A DNA stretch of 15,822 bases from JAVVUQ01 sp036653075. GTDB lineage: Bacteria; Bacillota; Clostridia; Christensenellales; CAG-314. The notes under the pieces were generated by a model. The model was given only the letters and a program-made list of their open reading frames with translations. It was not told where the DNA came from and ran no database searches. The translations under genes and the position numbers were made by a program. The stretch spans positions 1 to 15,822 of the forward strand of contig JAVVUQ010000031.1 of the NCBI GenBank assembly GCA_036653075.1. Reading direction: 5' to 3'. Shown one piece after another: positions 9,404 through 15,822 of this stretch (positions within the stretch are counted from its first letter, which is position 1; every line of letters starts with the position of its first letter).

Positions 9404-10180
9404 TTATATACGATTACGAATATTAATATTTTTACGGTTTTTGAAAAAATCCATATCGACAGTTTTGTCGTAATTGACAATTTGCGACAGTGGTATCTTT
9501 ACTCTTTCTACAACCTCTAAAGGTTTGCTTACATCTCCAATTCTATCTGGAGAATGGGCGTCCGAATTCAATATAAATCCGACGCCGATATGCGAAAGCT
9601 TGTCCACTTCGTCATCTGTTAAGGCGACAGCTTTGCCGTTCAACTCAATAAGTACGCCGTAATCTCTTGCCGCCTTACCTACTTCTTCAACGTCAACTTT
9701 TACGCCTAAATTTAAATGACTAATAATATCAATTTTACCCGATTCTATCGCTTTTATGTATGCGTTTGTAAACCTATAACTACTTGGCGCATTAAAAAAA
9801 CCACGAAAACAACCATTTAATGAAAAATCAATAAAATCTGAAACACTCGCTGGCTGAACAGCTTTATGAAATCCGGCTATTACATAATCAAAAAGAGCAA
9901 GTTCGTTATACGTTAAATCGACTTCTCCTTCACTACCATAAATATTAGCTTCAATTCCAAAAAACAATTTGCAAGGCAATCCTTTACCATTGAGCCTTTC
10001 AATCTCATTGCGCATAACGCCAATATCTCTTTTTTTTACATTAAACATTAAATGTCTTAATCCGTGATCTGATATTCCCAATTGCTTAATACCCTTTTTT
10101 ATAGCGGCGTTAAAGTTTTCTTCAATTGTGCCTTTTCCGTGTGAAAATACCGTGTGTGTGTGTAAATCGGTAAGTAACAT
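9404..10180 (-). CDS. PHP-domain metal-dependent phosphoesterase
   Basis: A 258-residue protein filling the whole PHP fold. The metal-ligand set looks complete: DLHTHT (His7, His9), SDHG (His39), GIEANI (Glu77), GFHKA (His105), ISHLN (His155) and NSDAHS (Asp207, His209). Relatives are YcdX-like phosphatases and histidinol-phosphatase-type enzymes, which hydrolyse small phosphorylated substrates with a tri-metal centre; the substrate here is unknown. The ATG at 10180 has a near-perfect AAGGAGAG ribosome binding site. In many clostridia a PHP gene follows murB and precedes rapZ, yvcK and whiA; here murB is upstream as expected but a nuclease gene takes the downstream place. A 538-bp spacer from murB argues against tight coupling. 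Confidence 0.88.
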   Translation of the reverse strand: MLLTDLHTHTVFSHGKGTIEENFNAAIKKGIKQLGISDHGLRHLMFNVKKRDIGVMRNEIERLNGKGLPCKLFFGIEANIYGSEGEVDLTYNELALFDYVIAGFHKAVQPASVSDFIDFSLNGCFRGFFNAPSSYRFTNAYIKAIESGKIDIISHLNLGVKVDVEEVGKAARDYGVLIELNGKAVALTDDEVDKLSHIGVGFILNSDAHSPDRIGDVSKPLEVVERVKIPLSQIVNYDKTVDMDFFKNRKNINIRNRI

Positions 10181-10718
10181 TTCTCTCCTTAATTAATTGT
10201 GTAGATTATAGGTAAATTTATGGTAAAATAATATTATCATTTCAATGGCTTTTATCCTTTTAAATTCTCGCTTGTTTTAAAGTTTAAATCATTTACTAAA
10301 TATTTATTTTTAATATATAATATTATTGTGATATTATGTAATTGTCTTTCACATTATATTATAAAAAAATATATAAATATAACGCCTTAAATAAGCAAAA
10401 ATATAAAGGGTAAAATACTCAATAATTGCTCTTTTTATAATAACAATATGATTTTACACTAATAAACACTTTAAACACATAGTATAAACAATTTAAAAAC
10501 AATCACGTACTTTTTTGCTCTATCATAATTAGAAAATATAATTTACGTCGCCAACTGCGCTGCTCACGTTACCAACTGCGCTGCTCACGTTACCAACTCC
10601 GCAGTTCACGTCGCCAATTACGCTATTAATATCAAAAGCTCAATATTTATAAATAAGTTGTATTTTTTTCTTATTAAAAAAGCCAATAAAATTATAATCA
10701 AATGATCTTCAATTCTAA
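10181..10718. other. 538-bp spacer between murB and the PHP gene
   Basis: No gene could be supported: every frame is cut by stops, and the reading frames through the 21-bp repeat lack an upstream start. The spacer is AT-rich except for the GC-rich repeat at 10545-10628. No tRNA, riboswitch or terminator was recognised. Confidence 0.5.
10545..10628. repeat. GC-rich 21-bp tandem repeat (four units)
   Basis: Four units start at 10545, 10566, 10587 and 10608. The core is ACGTTACCAACTGCGCTGCT; the first two units are almost identical and the last two diverged. Base composition is far richer in G and C than the surrounding spacer. AACTGCG (10574-10580) can pair with CGCAGTT (10600-10606), giving a possible 7-bp hairpin. 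On the minus strand one frame reads GDVN/GNVSSAV heptapeptides but has no supported start. Confidence 0.85.
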
Positions 10719-11603
10719 TTATTTAAGCATTTCAATCTCCGTTTCCAAATCAATTCCATAATTGTTTTTCACTTCCATTTTGATGACATCGATTAAAGCT
10801 AATACGTCTTCGGCTGTTGCGTGATGAGAAGCGTTTACAATAAAGCCTGAATGGACTCGAGAAACCTGCGCTCCTCCCACTGTTAAGCCTTTTAGTCCTA
10901 ATTCATCAATAATTTTTGCTGGAATTATGTCGCCATTGCGTTTAAAGACACTGCCTGCTGACAATGATGCTAATGGTTGAGTATATTTTTTCTTTTCTGC
11001 AATTTCTTTGGCTTTTTTGTCGTCAAAATTATTATTCAAATTGAATTCCACACGAGTAATAATCCATTGTTTATTATGCTTAAAAAAACTGTCACGATAA
11101 CATAATTCTGCGCTCACTTTATCAAAAATGCGTACGTTCTCGCCATCGGTAGCCCATATTTTTGATACAATTTCTGACATATCATTGCCATAACAGCCTG
11201 CGTTATTGACGACTGCGCCTCCGACTGTCGCTGGAATATACTGCATAAATTCCGTTCCGCCCTTATTATAGTACTTTGCAAAATCGTAAATCATATACAA
11301 TTTAGCTCCGCTTAAGGCGACGGCTTTATCATTTTCCCAATAAATTTGCGACATATAGCGGTCAAATCTTAAAATAGCTCCATTAAATCCATTGTCACTA
11401 CACAAAATATTTGAACCATTTCCCATAATAAAATAATTTATATCGTTTTCTTTGACAATTTTTAAAAACGCATCCACCTCTTGCTCATTTTGTGGCGAAA
11501 CAACAACGGACACATTTCCGCCAATTTTAAATGTTGTTAATTTTTTAAGCGGTACGTCATATATCGCATTAAACGATTTAAACAATTCTTTATATGGTAT
11601 CAT
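10719..11603 (-). CDS. murB: UDP-N-acetylenolpyruvoylglucosamine reductase MurB
   Basis: A cytoplasmic FAD enzyme that reduces UDP-GlcNAc-enolpyruvate to UDP-MurNAc with NADPH, the second committed step of peptidoglycan synthesis. The 294-residue length fits the shorter type II MurB. The FAD-binding segment FIMGNGSNILCSDNGF is at about 58-73 and YIPATVGGAVVNNAGCYG at about 122-139. The active-site region CYRDSFFK (Arg170) is present, as is the proton-donor serine motif AGSVFKR (Ser218). The C-terminal glutamate lies in DLETEIEML (probably Glu289). IPATVGG replaces the more usual IPGTVGG. The ATG at 11603 has an AGGAG ribosome binding site nine bases upstream. It lies 213 bases downstream of ddl and 538 bases upstream of the PHP gene. 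All key residues seen are intact, so it is probably functional. Confidence 0.95.
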   Translation of the reverse strand: MIPYKELFKSFNAIYDVPLKKLTTFKIGGNVSVVVSPQNEQEVDAFLKIVKENDINYFIMGNGSNILCSDNGFNGAILRFDRYMSQIYWENDKAVALSGAKLYMIYDFAKYYNKGGTEFMQYIPATVGGAVVNNAGCYGNDMSEIVSKIWATDGENVRIFDKVSAELCYRDSFFKHNKQWIITRVEFNLNNNFDDKKAKEIAEKKKYTQPLASLSAGSVFKRNGDIIPAKIIDELGLKGLTVGGAQVSRVHSGFIVNASHHATAEDVLALIDVIKMEVKNNYGIDLETEIEMLK

Positions 11604-11816
11604 TAATGTTCACTCCTATTTTACACTATTTTTATATTTTATACAACCAAATTAAGCATATACGCCTTTGTAAATTATTGTTTTTTATATACTTTTGACG
11701 ATTTTTATTTATTGTCAAATTTTATTGTATTTATAGCTAATTATATTTGCTTATAATAGCATAAATTTTTGTATCGCTAATATTGCATTTATTTTTTCAA
11801 CATCTCACATTTAATT

Positions 11817-12926
11817 TTATTTACAACCTTTATTAGCATAATCTTGAGATTGTAAAACGCTACTTTCATATGCAAAATTCAATTTATTATTTTCTTCTTT
11901 TATTTTTACAGCTTCTTCAATTAATCTATCCATAAGTTCTTCAAAGGTAATATCTTTAAATAAGTAATTTGCAAAGGCGCCAGGAATAGAATTTATTTCA
12001 TTTACATACCACTTATTGTTTGCAACCAAGAAATCACATCGAATTACGCCGTCTGCGTTAATTGATTTATAAATGCGTTTAACCGCTGTTCTTATTCTAT
12101 CAGTAAAGTTACATTCAAATGGAAAAATGCGTTGAGTGTTGATTTTGCCAAAACTCATATATTTATCGGTAAAATCTAAAATTTCGTTTTTGCAAATTGG
12201 CCGTTCCGCATACGAAACAATAATTTCATCTTTATATTTATATGCGGCGCAATTTATTTCAGTAAAATCTATTAAAGCTGGCTCGACAAGCGCTCGTATA
12301 TCAAACTCAAACGCTGTTAAAAGCGCTGATTTAAGAGTAGGAATATCTTTTACTACTTGTATTGCTATGCTACTGCCTAAATTTGACGGTTTAACAATAA
12401 GCGGAAAACTAATTTTATTAATTATATGCTCAATTTCACTATCTGTATTAGCCAAATACATCGATTTTTCTATGGCGTAATATGGTAAAATCGGCAATCT
12501 TAATCCGCTAAGAAATATTTTTGTAATTATTTTATCCATACTGACCGATTGCGCAACAACCGATCCGTTTACAATAGGCAATCCATACAAACTGCCTAAT
12601 CCCGCCATTTTACCATCTTCACCATTTACGCCGTGAAAAGCTAAAATTGCAACTTGCGGCTTTGTATATTTATGTAATCCAAATCTATTATACACATACA
12701 AAAATCCGTTTGGAAGCAACGCTGCTTTTTTTAAACTATCTGTTTTTTGTTTATTTGCATAATCTTTAGGTTGCATATCCTCATCGCCGATGCGAAAAAC
12801 GCCCTCTCTATCAACATACAATAACGTTACTTTATGTTTTCCCAACGCTCCATACACCTGCATAGCCGTTATTATGGAAATATCGTGTTCTGAGCTTTTG
12901 CCTCCATACATCAATAATAAATTCAT
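11817..12926 (-). CDS. ddl: D-alanine--D-alanine ligase
   Basis: A 369-residue ATP-grasp ligase that makes the D-Ala-D-Ala dipeptide used by MurF. It shows MYGGKSSEHDIS (Glu13, matching the E. coli DdlB Glu15 region), AFHGVNGEDG (about 96-105) and SMDKIITK. IVKPSNLGSS (Ser185) matches E. coli Ser150, DFTDKY (Tyr256) matches Tyr216, IRCDF (Arg296) matches Arg255, and NEINSIPG (Glu310, Asn312) matches Glu270 and Asn272. Tyr256 is the residue type linked to D-Ala rather than D-lactate as second substrate. The usual SLYP-like segment after the NxxPG motif is ANYLF here, with Tyr321 where E. coli has Ser281, so it belongs to a divergent Ddl subgroup. The ATG at 12926 has an AAGGAG site. It is flanked by murF and murB. 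Repeats lie just upstream of its start. Confidence 0.93.
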   Translation of the reverse strand: MNLLLMYGGKSSEHDISIITAMQVYGALGKHKVTLLYVDREGVFRIGDEDMQPKDYANKQKTDSLKKAALLPNGFLYVYNRFGLHKYTKPQVAILAFHGVNGEDGKMAGLGSLYGLPIVNGSVVAQSVSMDKIITKIFLSGLRLPILPYYAIEKSMYLANTDSEIEHIINKISFPLIVKPSNLGSSIAIQVVKDIPTLKSALLTAFEFDIRALVEPALIDFTEINCAAYKYKDEIIVSYAERPICKNEILDFTDKYMSFGKINTQRIFPFECNFTDRIRTAVKRIYKSINADGVIRCDFLVANNKWYVNEINSIPGAFANYLFKDITFEELMDRLIEEAVKIKEENNKLNFAYESSVLQSQDYANKGCK

Positions 12927-13207
12927 ATATCTCCTTGTTTAATAATTAATACTTGCTTTGTACTGTATTTGCATAGTTTATATAATATATATTATTTTGT
13001 ACTGTATTTGCATAGTTTATATTGTTTTGTACTGTATTTGCATAGTTTATATAATCTGTATTGTTTTGTACTGCGTTTTTTATTATTTTATTAAATAATT
13101 TTTATTTTATTAAATAATTTTTTCCTAATAGTTTGATTTAAAATCACTTATAAACAATGATTATTTATATTTATAAATTTTATCTATTAAAAATATATAA
13201 ATAATGA
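12927..13207. other. 281-bp spacer upstream of ddl
   Basis: It contains the 30/39-bp spaced repeats described separately and a perfect 19-bp tandem duplication, ATTTTATTAAATAATTTTT, at 13085-13103 and 13104-13122. No ORF or clear terminator for murF was recognised, so read-through from murF into ddl is possible. Confidence 0.5.
12957..13076. repeat. Spaced direct repeats upstream of ddl
   Basis: Three copies of a 27-bp sequence beginning TTTGTACTGTATTTGCATAG start at 12957, 12996 and 13026. A degenerate fourth, sharing TTTTGTACTG, starts near 13065. Spacings are 39, 30 and 39 bases. They lie 30-150 bases upstream of the ddl start, where iterated operators could act, but no palindrome is evident. 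Slippage repeats are equally possible. Confidence 0.85.
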
Positions 13208-14695
13208 TTAAATATAATTGTCTGTTAAATCGTTTAAAAATAGTACAATATCTCCATATTTTAGATGTTTTTTCATTAATAGAGCAGATTCTTTTGCGTC
13301 TGCAATGACTATTTGTTGTTTAAATCCGCCATCCGTCAATCCATTTTTTAGCGCTTTAGTATTTATTCCGCTAATATAAACATAACGAGCGATATTAGCG
13401 ATACTTTTTCCTAAATTATAATTGAGTTCGTATTGCATTTTGCCGCCCTCCACAATCCCGCACGTAACAATGGTTTTTTCACCAGTTAATTCTTTTAACG
13501 CTTCTATTGCGGCAGCAGCGCCAAAACTATTTGAGTTGTATGTATCGTCAATTATTGTAATTCCGTTACTTTTAATTACTTCTAATCTATGAGGCGATGC
13601 TTTTAAATGTTCAATTTTACTGGCGATATACTCTAATGGGATTCCTAATTTATAAGCTACCGCTACTGCCATAGCAATATTTGACAAATTATGTTTGCCA
13701 ATTAACGTAGTTTTAGCAATAATCGTTTTATTGTCTACTGTTAATTTAATTGCGCCATTTCCAACACTATCTATTTTCAACCACTTTCCATTATTGCCAC
13801 AAGAAAAACCTTGTATTTTTCTGTCTATTATTGATTTAGTTAAAATTTCATTATCACCGTTGTATAATAATTCCCCTCCTTTTTTTATGCAATCATTTAA
13901 TTCTAATTTTGTGTTAATTACATTTTCAAGAGTTAAAAATGTTTCCATATGCTGCATCGCAATACCCGTTATTACGCCAATATCTACCTGCATATGCTTA
14001 CAAATTTGAATAATATCTCCCTTTTTTCTTGCGCCCGCTTCAGCTATAAATAATTGAGTATTTTCATTTAATCCTTCGTTTATTGTTTTTGAAACGCCCA
14101 ACGGCGTATTGAAACTTTTTTGCGTGCAAAGCGTATTAAATTTATCCTTTACAATTTGATAAATAAAATCTTTTACTGTGGTTTTGCCATAACTACCTGT
14201 TATTACAATACGCTTAATGTTAGGAAATGATTGAAGTTTTTTATTTGACTTTATAAGATAATTTCTATTTATTGCATATTCAATAGGTGTATTTATAAAA
14301 AAACATATAGCAATAATCAATGGCAAAATAAGCAGTGGAATAGGTGGATAAAAATAGGAAATTAACATAAATACTAAAAAATTACAGATAGTTTGACGTT
14401 TAATTCTATTAGTGCGAACATATTTTGTCTTTGTCTTTCTCGCATAAACAAATGGAATAAGCATAACGGATAGAATTAAAAATCCCGCCACTGCAATTTT
14501 TGCCACATCAAAAGTTATATAAGCGATTAAATACACCACGCCTAATGCAAGCACTTTCCAAAAATATTGCAGCCGCAACACACGATTATACCCACGATTT
14601 ATTTTGTAACCGCATAACTGCATAAAATGCATATATACAATAGAATAACAACTATAAACAACTGCGTGCAATAAGGCGATAACTATTTTTTCCAT
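13208..14695 (-). CDS. murF: MurF-type Mur ligase with hydrophobic (membrane) N-terminus
   Basis: Predicted to join D-Ala-D-Ala to the UDP-MurNAc-tripeptide. Numbering is from the ATG at 14695 (495 residues). The ligase core starts late. The P-loop GSYGKTT is at 167-173, then SFNTPLGVSKTINEGL, FIAEAGARKKGDI and TKLELND (Lys263, the likely carbamylated lysine). KHNLSN (His335, Asn336) and IDDTYNSNSFG (Asp384, Tyr386, Asn387) follow. These match MurF rather than MurC, MurD or MurE. The normal MurF N-terminal substrate-binding domain is not recognisable. Instead, residues 4-135 hold four or five hydrophobic helices separated by a basic stretch (YARKTKTKYVRTNRIKRQ). An in-frame TTG at 14728 could add 11 residues, but AAGGGG at 14701-14706, five bases before the ATG, fixes the start at 14695. 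It is followed by ddl and preceded by an alpha/beta hydrolase. It could be a second, MurF-like ligase rather than the essential one. Confidence 0.82.
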   Translation of the reverse strand: MEKIVIALLHAVVYSCYSIVYMHFMQLCGYKINRGYNRVLRLQYFWKVLALGVVYLIAYITFDVAKIAVAGFLILSVMLIPFVYARKTKTKYVRTNRIKRQTICNFLVFMLISYFYPPIPLLILPLIIAICFFINTPIEYAINRNYLIKSNKKLQSFPNIKRIVITGSYGKTTVKDFIYQIVKDKFNTLCTQKSFNTPLGVSKTINEGLNENTQLFIAEAGARKKGDIIQICKHMQVDIGVITGIAMQHMETFLTLENVINTKLELNDCIKKGGELLYNGDNEILTKSIIDRKIQGFSCGNNGKWLKIDSVGNGAIKLTVDNKTIIAKTTLIGKHNLSNIAMAVAVAYKLGIPLEYIASKIEHLKASPHRLEVIKSNGITIIDDTYNSNSFGAAAAIEALKELTGEKTIVTCGIVEGGKMQYELNYNLGKSIANIARYVYISGINTKALKNGLTDGGFKQQIVIADAKESALLMKKHLKYGDIVLFLNDLTDNYI

Positions 14696-14700
14696 TTTTT

Positions 14701-14706
14701 CCCCTT
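14701..14706 (-). promoter_or_regulatory. Ribosome binding site deciding the murF start
   Basis: AAGGGG on the minus strand, five bases upstream of the ATG at 14695. It lies inside the 11-codon extension that would be made from the TTG at 14728, and no comparable site precedes that TTG. The ATG is therefore preferred. Confidence 0.75.
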
Positions 14707-14790
14707 CTTTTACATAACTATGTTGCAATAGATAACAATTTATCTAATACTATTTAATTATAATTACTTATTTAATAATATTAAGTTTAA

Positions 14791-14837
14791 TAATGTTTAA
14801 TTTAATAATACTGAATTTATTAATGTTTAATTTAATA
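14791..14837. repeat. 17-bp direct repeat, period 30, upstream of murF
   Basis: TAATGTTTAATTTAATA occurs identically at 14791-14807 and 14821-14837, in the 195-bp spacer between the hydrolase gene and the murF start. It is very AT-rich with no other recognisable signal. Confidence 0.75.
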
Positions 14838-14890
14838 TTGCTTTAAGCATTTGTAATAATATCGAAATTATAGACATATCGCTAAAGGGT

Positions 14891-15622
14891 TTATAATACA
14901 TTTATAAAGTTTTGAATTTTTATAGCTATAAAAAATGACGAATTCAAATAAGCATAATGATTTCCTGATATTACAATGCACTTACTATTTTTAATTAATT
15001 TATTATATCTTTTCATATACTTTAATGGCGTTTCACAATCTCTATCACCCCATATCAATAGCGTTTTACACTTGATTCTTTTTGCATATTTACTTAAGTC
15101 TTCCTTAACAATCAAATTGAATTCTTTTTTCATTTTTGAATTTAATATTTTATAATCTTCGCTTCCATACCTATCCAATCTATTTTTTATTAAATTATGT
15201 TTTACTAACATTTTTTTAAATTTATAGTTAGCTATTTTAAATAATCGTTTAACACTAAAAAATCGAAATCCTGCGGCAGACAAAAGAACTAACCCATTAA
15301 TATTATGTAGGTATTTAGCGGCAAATGCAACAGCAACTCTACAACCAAAACTATGCGCAACGATTGTTACGTTTGAAATTTTTAAATATTTTAAGAATAG
15401 ATAAATCGCATCAGCATATCGTTCAATCGTCCACCCTTCGGGCGCTTCGCTTTCTCCTTGCCCCCACAAATCTAACGATATTTTACAACATCTTAATTTA
15501 TCAGATATAATTTTAAAGCTATCTACATTTCCACCCCAACCGTGTAAAAAAAGGACGGCGTTTCCGTCGTCCTCTTTTGTAAATCGAGTCTTTAACCCGA
15601 GAATCTCTGTATATTTATACAT
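14891..15622 (-). CDS. Alpha/beta-fold hydrolase
   Basis: A 243-residue soluble protein with the full alpha/beta hydrolase pattern. The oxyanion-hole segment FLHGWGG is at about 25-31. The motif SLDLWGQGES (49-58) is as in MhpC-like enzymes, and the nucleophile elbow AHSFG has Ser91. LIWGDRDCETP supplies the acid (probably Asp195) and SGNHYAY gives His222. A basic, lid-like insertion (about 121-185, many Lys/Arg) follows the core strand. No signal peptide is seen, so it should be cytoplasmic. The ATG at 15622 has an AAAGGA site. The substrate cannot be inferred; its place directly upstream of murF and ddl hints at a cell-envelope role, but that is only context. The gene is intact. Confidence 0.87.
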   Translation of the reverse strand: MYKYTEILGLKTRFTKEDDGNAVLFLHGWGGNVDSFKIISDKLRCCKISLDLWGQGESEAPEGWTIERYADAIYLFLKYLKISNVTIVAHSFGCRVAVAFAAKYLHNINGLVLLSAAGFRFFSVKRLFKIANYKFKKMLVKHNLIKNRLDRYGSEDYKILNSKMKKEFNLIVKEDLSKYAKRIKCKTLLIWGDRDCETPLKYMKRYNKLIKNSKCIVISGNHYAYLNSSFFIAIKIQNFINVL

Positions 15623-15647
15623 ATAAATCCTTTCTATACATAATATT

Positions 15648-15822
15648 TAATATCGCTTTAATATAATTATTTACATATCGCTTTAACATCAATATTTACA
15701 TATCACTATAACATCAATATTTACATATCACTATAACATCAATATTTACATATCGCTATAACATCATTATTTACATATCACTATAACATCAATATTTACA
15801 TATCACTATAACATCAATATTT
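15648..15822. repeat. 25-bp AT-rich tandem repeat (seven units, runs off the edge)
   Basis: Units of 25 bp, containing ACATATCACTATAACATCAA, start at 15673, 15698, 15723, 15748, 15773 and 15798. A diverged first unit begins at 15648. Units differ at only one or two bases (A/G in ATCRCT, T/A in CTWTAA), and the array reaches the window end. It lies upstream of the hydrolase start. There are no spacers, so it is a minisatellite and not a CRISPR. Confidence 0.92.

Noticed and set aside
10545..10720. Small ORF through the 21-bp GC-rich repeat
   Set aside because: The open frames on either strand have no start codon with a ribosome binding site before the repeat.
11694..11719. Inverted repeat TTTGAC...GTCAAA upstream of murB as operator or terminator
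   Set aside because: Only 6 bp with a 14-base loop in AT-rich sequence. The TTGACA it contains has no -10 at proper spacing, so a chance match is likely.
12100..12200. Ddl as a D-Ala-D-lactate ligase (intrinsic vancomycin resistance)
   Set aside because: The Phe in DFTDKY first looked like the Tyr-to-Phe change of depsipeptide ligases. Aligning with E. coli DdlB puts the specificity residue Tyr216 at the Tyr of DKY (Tyr256), which is retained.
14696..14728. Upstream TTG start for murF
   Set aside because: The AAGGGG ribosome binding site lies inside this extension and is correctly spaced for the ATG at 14695.
15648..15822. CRISPR array
   Set aside because: The 25-bp units are directly adjacent with no unique spacers, and no cas genes are in the window; this is a minisatellite.

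Overview
The window is very AT-rich and every supported gene lies on the minus strand. Strong AGGAG-type ribosome binding sites precede nearly all genes. Three of the genes build peptidoglycan (murF, ddl, murB), and there is a BspA-type leucine-rich-repeat surface protein and an MMPL/RND exporter. Together this suggests a low-GC Bacillota, most likely a clostridial-type and perhaps host-associated or uncultured bacterium. Two runs of exactly 100 N indicate a draft or metagenomic scaffold. The taxonomic assignment is inference.

Layout in the direction of transcription (right to left): an AT-rich 25-bp minisatellite runs off the right edge; an alpha/beta hydrolase (15622-14891); a MurF-type ligase with an unusual hydrophobic N-terminus (14695-13208); D-Ala-D-Ala ligase ddl (12926-11817); murB (11603-10719); a 538-bp spacer with a GC-rich 21-bp repeat; a PHP phosphoesterase (10180-9404); a very large Mrr-type nuclease (9270-5114, containing both assembly gaps); a membrane-anchored LRR protein (5007-3058); and an MMPL transporter (2633-264) followed by a clean intrinsic terminator (222-201). 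Spacers are 100-540 bp, so this is a co-directional cluster rather than a tightly packed operon.

The right half is a cell-wall module: MurB makes UDP-MurNAc, Ddl makes D-Ala-D-Ala, and MurF joins the dipeptide to the UDP-MurNAc-tripeptide. The left half is envelope and possible defence.

The most notable locus is the nuclease gene. A winged-helix plus Mrr PD-(D/E)XK core is embedded in long, low-complexity K/N/D/E-rich and T/N-rich flanks. These carry several in-frame tandem repeats (12, 15, 24 and 48 bp) and an Arg/Gly/Lys patch. The gene does not end at the apparent stop at 5719. Both sides of the second gap encode the same KVEN tetrapeptide repeat in different frames, because the 100-N spacer is a placeholder, and the reading frame really continues to 5114. 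No RNA genes, insertion sequences, or CRISPR arrays were recognised.
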